A stretch of 49,104 bases of DNA from an uncultured Eubacteriales bacterium (GTDB lineage: Bacteria > Bacillota > Clostridia > Oscillospirales > Acutalibacteraceae), in assembly GCA_934511365.1 (NCBI GenBank), contig CAKSWC010000015.1:1-49104 (forward strand), written 5' to 3'. Below, one piece after another: positions 1-6,295 of the stretch (its first letter is position 1; each line of letters begins with the position of its first letter). The position numbers and the translations under genes are program-made. The notes under the pieces are model-generated. The model was not told the origin of the DNA. It saw only the letters and a list, made by a program, of their open reading frames with translations, and searched no databases.

Positions 1-75
<75 letters not shown>

Positions 76-107
76 TATACGGAATTAGCTATGAGCTCCG
101 TCTCGGT

Positions 108-142
108 TACCTCGCCGTGTAAAAATTAGAGGTATTTTTTTT
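108..142 (+). terminator. Terminator-like hairpin after tRNA-Ala
   Basis: TACCTC (108-113) pairs with GAGGTA (129-134) and is followed by a run of eight T. It would end the transcript carrying tRNA-Ala. The stem is only six base pairs, so this is moderately supported. Confidence 0.5.
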
Positions 143-224
143 ACAAAGCTGGTTTTTGCAACAGGTGTCAAAATGGCGTAGCGCGGATGCCTGTTTCGCA
201 AAAAACTTACAACTTAATATTTAC

Positions 225-311
225 GCGGAGGTGGCGGAATTGGCAGACGCGCTGGATTCAGGTTCCAGTGGTAGCAATACTGTGTGGGTTCAAGTCCCAT
301 CCCCCGCACCA
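225..311 (+). tRNA. tRNA-Leu (anticodon CAG)
   Basis: Class II tRNA with a long variable arm. The anticodon loop TTCAGGT gives CAG, reading the leucine codon CUG. The T-arm contains GGTTCAAGTCC and the 3' CCA is encoded. The acceptor stem has one A-C mismatch at pair 5, otherwise normal. Confidence 0.93.
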
Positions 312-313
312 CG

Positions 314-345
314 AAAAGCACTTTTTATAAGTGCTTTTTTGTTTT
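314..345 (+). terminator. Terminator of tRNA-Leu(CAG)
   Basis: AAAAGCACTT (314-323) pairs with AAGTGCTTTT (329-338), a 10-bp stem that runs straight into a T-rich tract three bases after the tRNA. Confidence 0.85.
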
Positions 346-451
346 CTCCGTAAAAAATGCGGCTTTGGCACCTAATTATTTCCGTTGAAGCTTTAACGCT
401 TACGCAACTTCCAAATTTCCGAAAAATTTTTCAACTTTTTTGCAAAAACTA

Positions 452-507
452 TTGACAGTTGAGCACACATTCAACTATAATACAGATAACAGATGAACGG
501 TTGTTCA
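452..507 (+). promoter_or_regulatory. Promoter with two ArsR/SmtB-like operators
   Basis: TTGACA (452-457), an 18-bp spacer and TATAAT (476-481). The spacer is filled by an inverted repeat GTTGA/TCAAC (458-475) whose core, TGAG-N6-TTCA (460-473), matches the TGAA-N6-TTCA pattern of SmtB/CzrA operators with one mismatch. A second, exact TGAA-N6-TTCA (494-507) lies just downstream of the expected start site. TTCAAT then recurs at 504, 512 and 520 with an 8-bp period. A metal-sensing ArsR-family repressor bound here would block the promoter; no such regulator gene is in the window. Confidence 0.72.
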
Positions 508-551
508 ATTATTCAATCGTTCAATGATTTCCGATGAGAGGATTTGGTATT

Positions 552-770
552 ATGAAAAAAACATATGCAATCGAAGTTGACTGCGCAAACTGCGCCGCAA
601 AAATGGAAGAAGCCGCCGCAAAGACTGAGGGCATTTGCGCCGCAACAATCTCTTTTATGACTCAGAAGATGAAGGTTGAGTTTGAAGACGGTGCTGATGT
701 TGATGAAACAATGAAGCGCGTTGTTAAAAACTGCAAAAAGGTTGAAGATGACTGCGAAATATATATCTGA
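552..770 (+). CDS. Free-standing heavy-metal-associated (HMA) domain protein
   Basis: A 72-residue ferredoxin-like HMA domain with the metal-binding Cys-x2-Cys motif C-A-N-C near residue 13. It probably binds a soft divalent metal and hands it to the ATPase encoded 25 bases downstream. I start at 552 because GAGAGG lies about ten bases before it; an in-frame ATG at 534 has no ribosome site and would only add six residues. In many P1B ATPases this domain is fused to the N-terminus; here it is a separate cistron in the same operon, behind ArsR-like operators. Metal specificity cannot be read from this protein alone. Confidence 0.85.
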   Translation: MKKTYAIEVDCANCAAKMEEAAAKTEGICAATISFMTQKMKVEFEDGADVDETMKRVVKNCKKVEDDCEIYI

Positions 771-795
771 TGATTTTGATTAAGGGGGCTATGAA

Positions 796-2670
796 ATGAG
801 CAAGAAGCAAAAGAAGGTTTTGTGGCGGATAATCATAGCATCTGCAATGGTTGTTCTGTTGACGGTACTTTTTAAGTTTGTTGAACTTAATGTTTGGATT
901 CAGGCTGTTTTATATCTTGTGCCTTATGCCGTTATAGGCTATGACATTCTCAAAAAGGCCGTTAAAGGTATTTTCAAAGGACAGGTTTTTGATGAAAACT
1001 TCCTCATGGCTGTTGCAACAGTCGGTGCTATCGGCCTCGGCGATTTCCGCGAGGGTGTTGCCGTAATGCTCTTCTATCAAATAGGCGAGTTGTTCCAGAG
1101 CGTTGCGGTTGGAAAAAGCAGAAAGAATATCACAGAGCTTATGGACATCCGCCCCGATTACGCCAATGTTGAGGTTGACGGAAAGCTCACAAAGGTTGAC
1201 CCCGAAGACGTTGAAGCAGGAACCGAAATTATTGTCAATCCGGGAGAAAAGGTACCCATTGACGGCGTAATTGTTTCCGGAAACACAACGCTTGACACAA
1301 GCGCTCTCACCGGCGAAAGCGTTCCGCGCAGCGCAAAACAGGGCGATGATGTCATTAGCGGCTGCATCAATCTTTCCGGTGTGATCCGCGTTAAGACCTC
1401 AAAAGAATTCGGTGAATCAACGGTTTCAAAAATACTCGATCTTGTTGAAAATTCGAGCATGAAGAAATCAAAGTCAGAAAATTTTATCACGAAATTTTCA
1501 AAATACTATACTCCGGCCGTCTGCGGCGGCGCGCTTGTCCTTGCGCTTGTTCCGCCCGTTGCAAGACTTATTATGGGTAACGCTCCTCTGTGGGGAGAAT
1601 GGATAACAAGGGCACTGACCTTCCTTGTAATCAGCTGCCCGTGCGCACTTGTAATTTCAATACCGTTGAGCTTTTTTGCCGGAATCGGCTGCGCTTCAAG
1701 CAACGGCATACTGGTTAAAGGCTCGAACTATCTTGAAGCACTTTCAGACGCAAAATACTTTGTTTTTGATAAAACCGGAACGCTCACCGAGGGTGTTTTT
1801 GCGGTGACCGGGATTTATCCAGAAGAAGGCTTTGACAATGACAGCCTTTTGTATTACGCTGCACACGCCGAAAGCGGCTCAAGCCATCCGATAAGCGAAA
1901 GCCTCAAAAAAGTCTATGGAAAAGACATTGACCGTGAAAAGGTTTCTGATATTCACGAAATCTCCGGCAGGGGAGTTTCGGCCGTTGTTGACAAAAAGCA
2001 GGTTTTTGCCGGCAATATTAAGCTCATGAATGACAAGGGCATCTCCGTTGGAAATGAGCATGACGAAGGAACGGTTGTCTATACTGCCGTTGACGGAAAA
2101 TATGCAGGCTGCATAGTCATTTCAGACGTTGTTAAATCAAACTCAAAAGCAGCGATTGCAAAGCTTAAAGAAAACGGAATAAAAAAGACCGTTATGCTCA
2201 CCGGAGACAGCGAAAAAACAGCAAAACGTGTTGCCTCTGAAATCGGTCTTGACGATTATAAAGCACAGCTTCTTCCTGAGGATAAGGTCAATGAGGTTGA
2301 AAAACTCCTTTCGGAAAAGACGGATAAGGAAAAGCTTGTTTTTGTCGGTGATGGAATCAATGACGCGCCGGTGCTTTCAAGGGCGGATATCGGCGTTGCA
2401 ATGGGAGCATTGGGTTCGGATGCTGCCATTGAGGCGGCAGACGTTGTCCTCATGGACGATGATCCGGCGAAGCTTCCTCTCGCTTCAAAAATTTCAATCA
2501 GAACGCTCAGAATCGTTAAGGAGAATATTGTTTTTGCACTCGCAGTCAAGGCGCTGTGCCTTGTTCTCGGCGCAGTCGGAATTGCGGATATGTGGATTGC
2601 GATTTTTGCGGATGTCGGCGTAATGGTTATTGCTGTTCTCAACGCAACGAGGGCATTGAAAATCAAGTAA
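796..2670 (+). CDS. cadA: P1B-type ATPase, Zn/Cd/Pb exporter (CadA/ZntA type)
   Basis: A 624-residue P-type ATPase that pumps soft divalent metals out of the cell at the expense of ATP. Visible in order: N-terminal membrane helices with no fused HMA domain, actuator loop T-G-E-S, membrane C-P-C motif (C281-C283), phosphorylation site D325-K-T-G-T, the S-H-P motif of heavy-metal pumps, and the hinge G-D-G-I-N-D-A. The C-terminal helices contain A-V-K and F-A-D-V-G, the Lys and Asp typical of the P1B-2 (Zn2+/Cd2+/Pb2+) subgroup rather than copper pumps. It is preceded by AAGGGGG and follows the HMA gene in one operon; expression is likely induced by metal through the upstream operators. Confidence 0.93.
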   Translation: MSKKQKKVLWRIIIASAMVVLLTVLFKFVELNVWIQAVLYLVPYAVIGYDILKKAVKGIFKGQVFDENFLMAVATVGAIGLGDFREGVAVMLFYQIGELFQSVAVGKSRKNITELMDIRPDYANVEVDGKLTKVDPEDVEAGTEIIVNPGEKVPIDGVIVSGNTTLDTSALTGESVPRSAKQGDDVISGCINLSGVIRVKTSKEFGESTVSKILDLVENSSMKKSKSENFITKFSKYYTPAVCGGALVLALVPPVARLIMGNAPLWGEWITRALTFLVISCPCALVISIPLSFFAGIGCASSNGILVKGSNYLEALSDAKYFVFDKTGTLTEGVFAVTGIYPEEGFDNDSLLYYAAHAESGSSHPISESLKKVYGKDIDREKVSDIHEISGRGVSAVVDKKQVFAGNIKLMNDKGISVGNEHDEGTVVYTAVDGKYAGCIVISDVVKSNSKAAIAKLKENGIKKTVMLTGDSEKTAKRVASEIGLDDYKAQLLPEDKVNEVEKLLSEKTDKEKLVFVGDGINDAPVLSRADIGVAMGALGSDAAIEAADVVLMDDDPAKLPLASKISIRTLRIVKENIVFALAVKALCLVLGAVGIADMWIAIFADVGVMVIAVLNATRALKIK

Positions 2671-2722
2671 TTTATTTTGGACAAAAGTGAGCATAAATAA
2701 TCGGGCGCGGATGCTTTACGGG

Positions 2723-2731
2723 TGCTATAAT
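2723..2731 (+). promoter_or_regulatory. Extended -10 promoter element
   Basis: TG-C-TATAAT forms an extended -10 element. No convincing -35 lies 16-18 bp upstream. It is correctly placed to transcribe the nine-codon ORF at 2765. Confidence 0.45.
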
Positions 2732-2764
2732 ATAGCCACAGCAAAACAAGGGAGGACATAACAC

Positions 2765-2794
2765 ATGGAATGGATGGCGGTTAAAAAGAAATAA
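2765..2794 (+). CDS. Putative nine-codon micro-ORF
   Basis: ATG followed by eight codons and TAA, encoding MEWMAVKKK. It has a strong ribosome site GGGAGG (2750-2755) at ideal distance, an extended -10 element 34 bases upstream and a 16-bp hairpin 16 bases downstream. This could be a real micropeptide, the translated part of a small RNA, or what remains of a gene after an internal deletion. Its first 13 bases equal the first 13 bases of alaS at 16292, possibly by chance. The evidence is layout only; no family is recognised. Confidence 0.3.
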   Translation: MEWMAVKKK

Positions 2795-2810
2795 ACCGAG
2801 CAGAACAGAA

Positions 2811-2850
2811 AATCGCCGCCCATGGCCTTAACAAGCCGTGGGCGGCGATT
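2811..2850 (-). terminator. Long hairpin between convergent units
   Basis: A 16-bp stem (2811-2826 with 2835-2850, one G-T wobble) around an 8-base loop. Read on the minus strand it is followed by TTTTCTG, so it serves best as the terminator of the tsaE-tsaB-rpiB operon. On the plus strand there is no T tract. Confidence 0.75.
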
Positions 2851-2864
2851 AAATATGCCGTGAT

Positions 2865-3314
2865 TCAATTTTCAAATGTGCCGTTTTCAATGGCTGTAAT
2901 TTGGTCAACCCTTCTCTGATGTCTGCCTCCTTCAAATTCGGTGGAAAGGAAAACATCAACCATTTCGAGCGCAAGACCGGCGCCCACAACTCTTCCGCCG
3001 AGGCAAAGAGCGTTTGCATCGTTGTGGAGTCTTGTATATTTTGCGCTGAACCAGTCCGAGCAGCAAGCCGCACGGATACCTTTGACTTTGTTGGCGGCCA
3101 TTGAAATTCCTATTCCTGTTCCACAGCAGAGAATGGCTTTTTCGCATTCACCGCTCGTTACGCTTTGGCAGGTTTTATAGGCAATTTTTGCGTAGTCAAC
3201 CGAGTCTGATGAATAGGTTCCGAAGTCCTTATATTCGATTCCCTTTTCATCAAGATGTTTTTTAATTTCTTCTTTGAGGAAATATCCTCCGTGATCTGCT
3301 CCCAATGCAATCAT
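2865..3314 (-). CDS. rpiB: Ribose-5-phosphate isomerase B
   Basis: 149 residues, the usual length of the RpiB/LacAB family. It interconverts ribose 5-phosphate and ribulose 5-phosphate in the non-oxidative pentose phosphate pathway. The N-terminus carries the G-A-D-H-G-G motif, and the active-site region reads C63-C64-G-T-G-I-G, the Cys/Thr environment expected of RpiB; the later R-A-A-C and H-N-D-A-N segments also fit. Its ATG overlaps the stop of tsaB as ATGA, so the two are translationally coupled. It is the last gene of the minus-strand operon and ends just before the long hairpin. A related LacA/LacB sugar-phosphate isomerase is less likely because there are no tagatose genes nearby. Confidence 0.92.
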   Translation of the reverse strand: MIALGADHGGYFLKEEIKKHLDEKGIEYKDFGTYSSDSVDYAKIAYKTCQSVTSGECEKAILCCGTGIGISMAANKVKGIRAACCSDWFSAKYTRLHNDANALCLGGRVVGAGLALEMVDVFLSTEFEGGRHQRRVDQITAIENGTFEN

Positions 3315-4018
3315 TGTAGATTCTCCTTTGCTTTATTGTTAATTTTAGCTTTAAGCTCTCTTTCAGCCTGCGGAAGTCTGAGGTAGGTCGGCATCAGCTC
3401 GGAAGCGGAAATCAGTTTGTCTTTGCTGAAATTTCTGAATGCGCAGATGCCAACACTTGCTGCGTTTTGGAATCTCAAAAGCGGCGGCGCGACCTCATAG
3501 CCGACTCTGCTTTTGCAAAGCTCAGCTCCGTCGCCAACAAAGACAATTCTTTTGCCGTATCGGCTGAGCTTCTCTTTAAGCTCGTCAATTTTCAGCGCTT
3601 CATCGTCCGTAAGGCGAGTCACACAGTTTTGCGAAACATCAAAAATTGCGCAGTAGACTTGGCTGCACCGTGCGTCCATAACAGAACAGGCTATGACGTC
3701 CTGACCAAGGAGATTATATGCAAGCGCCTCAAGCGTTGAAACACTGATGCATTTTTTTCCGGTTCCGTCTGATAGACCTTTTATTGCCGCAACACCGATT
3801 CTGATTCCCGTGAATGAACCGGGTCCAACCGAACAGGCAAAGCAATCTATGTCCGAAAGGCCGGTTTCAGAATTCTTAAGCGCGGAATCAATCATTGGCA
3901 AAAGTGTTCTTGAATGCGTCAGCTCAGCGTTCGTTGAACAAAGGCTGATAATTTTCTCATCTTCCGTAACGGCGACCGAAGCGCAGACAGCGCTTGTGTC
4001 AACAGATAAAATCTTCAT
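3311..4018 (-). CDS. tsaB: tRNA t6A modification protein TsaB
   Basis: 235 residues in the ASKHA fold. TsaB is the non-catalytic partner of TsaD and TsaE in making N6-threonylcarbamoyladenosine at position 37 of ANN-decoding tRNAs. Family signs are the start M-K-I-L-S-V-D-T-S, the H-S-R-T-L-L-P segment and S-V-G-P-G-S-F-T-G-I-R-I-G. The open frame continues upstream to 4138, but that part lies over tsaE; the ATG at 4018 gives the canonical N-terminus and a 20-base overlap with tsaE. The C-terminus is co-translated with rpiB. tsaD is not in the window. Confidence 0.93.
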   Translation of the reverse strand: MKILSVDTSAVCASVAVTEDEKIISLCSTNAELTHSRTLLPMIDSALKNSETGLSDIDCFACSVGPGSFTGIRIGVAAIKGLSDGTGKKCISVSTLEALAYNLLGQDVIACSVMDARCSQVYCAIFDVSQNCVTRLTDDEALKIDELKEKLSRYGKRIVFVGDGAELCKSRVGYEVAPPLLRFQNAASVGICAFRNFSKDKLISASELMPTYLRLPQAERELKAKINNKAKENLQ

Positions 4019-4445
4019 ATTCACCGAACCCCTCAATTCTGAAATTGCGTTGATTTTCGTGTTCACCGCGTTCAATATATATGCGCACCGTGTTTTCCGG
4101 AAGAGCGTTTTCAATGTTTTCGCTCCATTCGCAGGCAATCACACAGCCCTTTTGATAATAGTCAAAAAATCCGGTTGAGTAAAGGTCGTCCCACGTTTCA
4201 ACGCGATACATATCAAAATGATAGAGCGTTACATTCTTCCCGAGGTATTCGTGGACGAGCGCAAAGGTTGGACTTGTAACATCGCAGTCAATTCCAAGCC
4301 CTTTTGCAAGACCTTTTGTAAAAGCAGTTTTTCCCATTCCGAGTCCACCGAAAAACGCGATGACAACGGGAGTTGAAAGTTTTTTTGCAATTCGTTCGGC
4401 AAGAGCCTCGGTTTCCTCAACGCTGTTGGTCTGAGTAATGAACAT
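3999..4445 (-). CDS. tsaE: tRNA t6A biosynthesis ATPase TsaE
   Basis: 148 residues with a P-loop G-G-L-G-M-G-K-T (33-40), the T-S-P-T-F-A-L segment and the L-Y-H-F-D-M-Y-R motif that define the TsaE/YjeE family. It hydrolyses ATP to turn over the TsaB-TsaD complex during t6A synthesis. It is the first gene of tsaE-tsaB-rpiB, transcribed from the promoter at 4569-4596. GGAAAG six bases before the ATG serves as ribosome site. The Met inside the P-loop, where Ala is common, is a harmless variant. Confidence 0.93.
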   Translation of the reverse strand: MFITQTNSVEETEALAERIAKKLSTPVVIAFFGGLGMGKTAFTKGLAKGLGIDCDVTSPTFALVHEYLGKNVTLYHFDMYRVETWDDLYSTGFFDYYQKGCVIACEWSENIENALPENTVRIYIERGEHENQRNFRIEGFGEYEDFIC

Positions 4446-4532
4446 ATGTACTTTCCGGAAGAAAAATCCGGCTTCTCCTTAAAAAATAATACTTAACCGG
4501 CCACTGATTGAAATTGAAAAAATACGGCTGAG

Positions 4533-4560
4533 ATTTGCGCTCAGCGGTTAATCGGCGGTT
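4533..4560 (-). repeat. Dispersed intergenic repeat, copy A
   Basis: On the minus strand this reads AACCGCCGATTAAC followed by CGCTGA and GCGCAAAT. It matches copy B at 5878 in 22 of 28 positions. It lies in the 5' leader of tsaE, between that gene and its promoter. Confidence 0.55.
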
Positions 4561-4568
4561 GTTTATAT

Positions 4569-4596
4569 ATTGTATCACAAAACGGCGAGAAGTCAA
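4569..4596 (-). promoter_or_regulatory. Promoter of tsaE-tsaB-rpiB
   Basis: On the minus strand, TTGACT (4596-4591), a 16-bp spacer and TACAAT (4574-4569). It sits back to back with the rodA promoter. Confidence 0.75.
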
Positions 4597-4605
4597 CGCA
4601 ATCAC

Positions 4606-4634
4606 TTGAAATATCGTCATAAATATTATATAAT
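4606..4634 (+). promoter_or_regulatory. Promoter of the rodA-like gene
   Basis: TTGAAA (4606-4611), 17-bp spacer, TATAAT (4629-4634), about 40 bases before the start codon at 4675. Confidence 0.75.
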
Positions 4635-4674
4635 CATTGTTGTTGTCAAAAATATCGTTATAGTTTTCGGTTGA

Positions 4675-5874
4675 ATGAAGATAAAGTTTAGGACGTGGTT
4701 TGGTTTGATATATAAAAACATTAAAAAGGCCGTTAAGGAAACGGATAAGCTGTTTTTGCTTTTGTGCCTTTTCCTTTCTGCAATAGGCACGGTAATGGTT
4801 TCTTCCGCAACGCACAGGACTGCGGAAAACGGCGCGTTCTTTTCTCGTGACTCAAAGGTTATGATTCTTGCCCTCATTTTGGGTGTTGCCGCCTGCCTCG
4901 TTATTTCGTTCATAGATTATGACATTATTCTGAAGCTGTGGCCGGTCATCGCCGCAGGCTCGCTTTTTCTGATGCTTTTGCTGATACCGTTTGGCTCGGC
5001 ACCGAGCGGTCGCTCGGATGCGCGCTCATGGCTGAAAATTACAAGCAGCCTTTATCTTCAGCCGTCCGAGATTTTGAAAATCGGCTTTATCATAACATTT
5101 TCTAAGCATCTGAACTATCTCAAAAGCGACCTTTCAAGCGTTAAAAATGTTTTGTTCCTTTGCATTCACGCAATGATACCGATAGCTCTTGTTGTTTATA
5201 CCGGTGACATGGGTTCGGCGCTCATTTTCATAATGATGTTTGTCGGAATGATGTTTATTGCCGGTGTGCATTGGCTTTATTTTCCGCTGGGTGTTGTTGC
5301 CGTTGGAGCGGCTCTGCCGATTGTTTGGTATAAGGTTTTCGATAATATTCAGCGCAACAGGATTCTTGCGCTTATTGACCCGCAGTCTTATTCGGATGAA
5401 ATTTATCAGCAGCAACAGGCCTCGAACGCAATCAGCGAGGGCGGCTTTTTCGGCACCGGTCTTTTTAAAGGACCCTATACCCAGAGCGGATTAGTTCCGG
5501 AAAGTTCAAACGACATGATTTTTTCCGTTATATGTGAGGAGACAGGACTCATCGGAGCCTTTGTTGTTCTGCTTCTCTTTGCGCTTCTTGCAATCCGCAT
5601 CATCTATGTTGGAAAACGGTCAAACAATTATGCCGCCTCAATGATTTGCTACGGGGTGATGTTTATGATAGTTGCACAGGTTGTCATAAATATCGGAATG
5701 TGTCTCAAGCTTTTGCCTGTTATCGGAATTACGCTTCCGTTCATCAGTTCGGGCGGTTCCTCCGTTGTGAGTTTATATCTTGCCGTTGGACTTGTTCTGA
5801 GCGTATACCGTTCATCGGGAACAATTAATTATGATAACGATTACCGTTTTGACAGAATTGCAAGACAAATTTAA
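4675..5874 (+). CDS. rodA: SEDS-family peptidoglycan glycosyltransferase, RodA-like
   Basis: A 399-residue, roughly ten-helix membrane protein. SEDS proteins polymerise lipid II into glycan strands together with a class B penicillin-binding protein. Visible motifs are A-R-S-W-L near residue 116-120, Q-P-S-E (129-132) and the long C-terminal signature L-P-F-I-S-S-G-G-S-S. I favour RodA (elongation) because no division genes lie nearby, but FtsW or SpoVE cannot be excluded from sequence alone. No clear Shine-Dalgarno precedes the ATG, which is unusual next to its neighbours; the promoter at 4606-4634 fits. In clostridial genomes a rodA copy often lies near minCDE and spoIVF genes, but here it stands alone. 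Confidence 0.88.
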   Translation: MKIKFRTWFGLIYKNIKKAVKETDKLFLLLCLFLSAIGTVMVSSATHRTAENGAFFSRDSKVMILALILGVAACLVISFIDYDIILKLWPVIAAGSLFLMLLLIPFGSAPSGRSDARSWLKITSSLYLQPSEILKIGFIITFSKHLNYLKSDLSSVKNVLFLCIHAMIPIALVVYTGDMGSALIFIMMFVGMMFIAGVHWLYFPLGVVAVGAALPIVWYKVFDNIQRNRILALIDPQSYSDEIYQQQQASNAISEGGFFGTGLFKGPYTQSGLVPESSNDMIFSVICEETGLIGAFVVLLLFALLAIRIIYVGKRSNNYAASMICYGVMFMIVAQVVINIGMCLKLLPVIGITLPFISSGGSSVVSLYLAVGLVLSVYRSSGTINYDNDYRFDRIARQI

Positions 5875-5877
5875 AAT

Positions 5878-5944
5878 AACCGCCGGTTAACTGAAAAGCA
5901 CAAATTTCCTCGTCAATATTTGTGACTTCAATTAACCGGCGGTT
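5878..5944. repeat. Inverted pair of the dispersed repeat (copies B and C), bidirectional terminator
   Basis: Copy B (5878-5905, plus) and copy C (5918-5944, minus) form the arms of a hairpin: AACCGCCGGTTAA pairs with TTAACCGGCGGTT, and an inner CACAAAT/ATTTGTG stem pairs as well. It lies between the convergent rodA-like gene and the zinc-ribbon gene, where it can stop transcription from both sides. The same sequence unit occurs singly at 4533-4560 and 31925-31953. Confidence 0.7.
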
Positions 5945-5950
5945 GCCTAA

Positions 5951-6211
5951 TCAAAACCAATAGGTGTGCATTTGTTTCAAAAGTTCTTCTGTAATTTCAA
6001 ATCCGCAGCTTTCGCCGATAACGGAATCCGTTTTGCAAAACGGACAGACGGCCGTGTCGCCTTCATCGTCATCTTCGATGTATTGCGTTATCTCGTTGGA
6101 AGAGAAAATTTTTCCGCAAAAAAAGCAGCCGCAGGTTTGTTCCTCTTCCAAAAGTTCCATGTTGCCAATGCTTTGTTCGTTGATTTTTTGAAGATCGTGT
6201 TCCGAAAGCAT
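5951..6211 (-). CDS. Small zinc-ribbon protein of unknown function
   Basis: 86 residues with two Cys-x2-Cys knuckles, C29-F-F-C32 and C56-P-F-C59, that should hold one zinc. The end, with D-S-V-I-G, G-F-x-I-T and a final M-H-x-Y-W-F, is a pattern I associate with a widespread family annotated only as cytoplasmic protein; no function is known to me. AGGAAAGG precedes the ATG. It is a lone gene on the minus strand between a hairpin at 6249-6287 and the repeat hairpin at 5878-5944. Confidence 0.8.
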   Translation of the reverse strand: MLSEHDLQKINEQSIGNMELLEEEQTCGCFFCGKIFSSNEITQYIEDDDEGDTAVCPFCKTDSVIGESCGFEITEELLKQMHTYWF

Positions 6212-6248
6212 ATCTGTTTTCCTTTCCTATGCTGACTTATACTAAATC

Positions 6249-6287
6249 AGCCGTACCCGAAGTTTGAGCTTGGGTACGGCTTTTTTT
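6249..6287 (+). terminator. Hairpin with T-run facing plus strand
   Basis: AGCCGTACCC (6249-6258) pairs with GGGTACGGCT (6272-6281), followed by seven T on the plus strand. Both neighbouring genes are on the minus strand, so the T tract is on the unexpected side. It may still attenuate read-through from pheT or stop antisense transcription. Confidence 0.6.
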
Positions 6288-6295
6288 GTTGTTTA

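Noticed and set aside
504..525. TTCAAT repeats as a CRISPR-like array
   Set aside because: The period is 8 bp with only three units and no spacers; operator half-sites explain them better.
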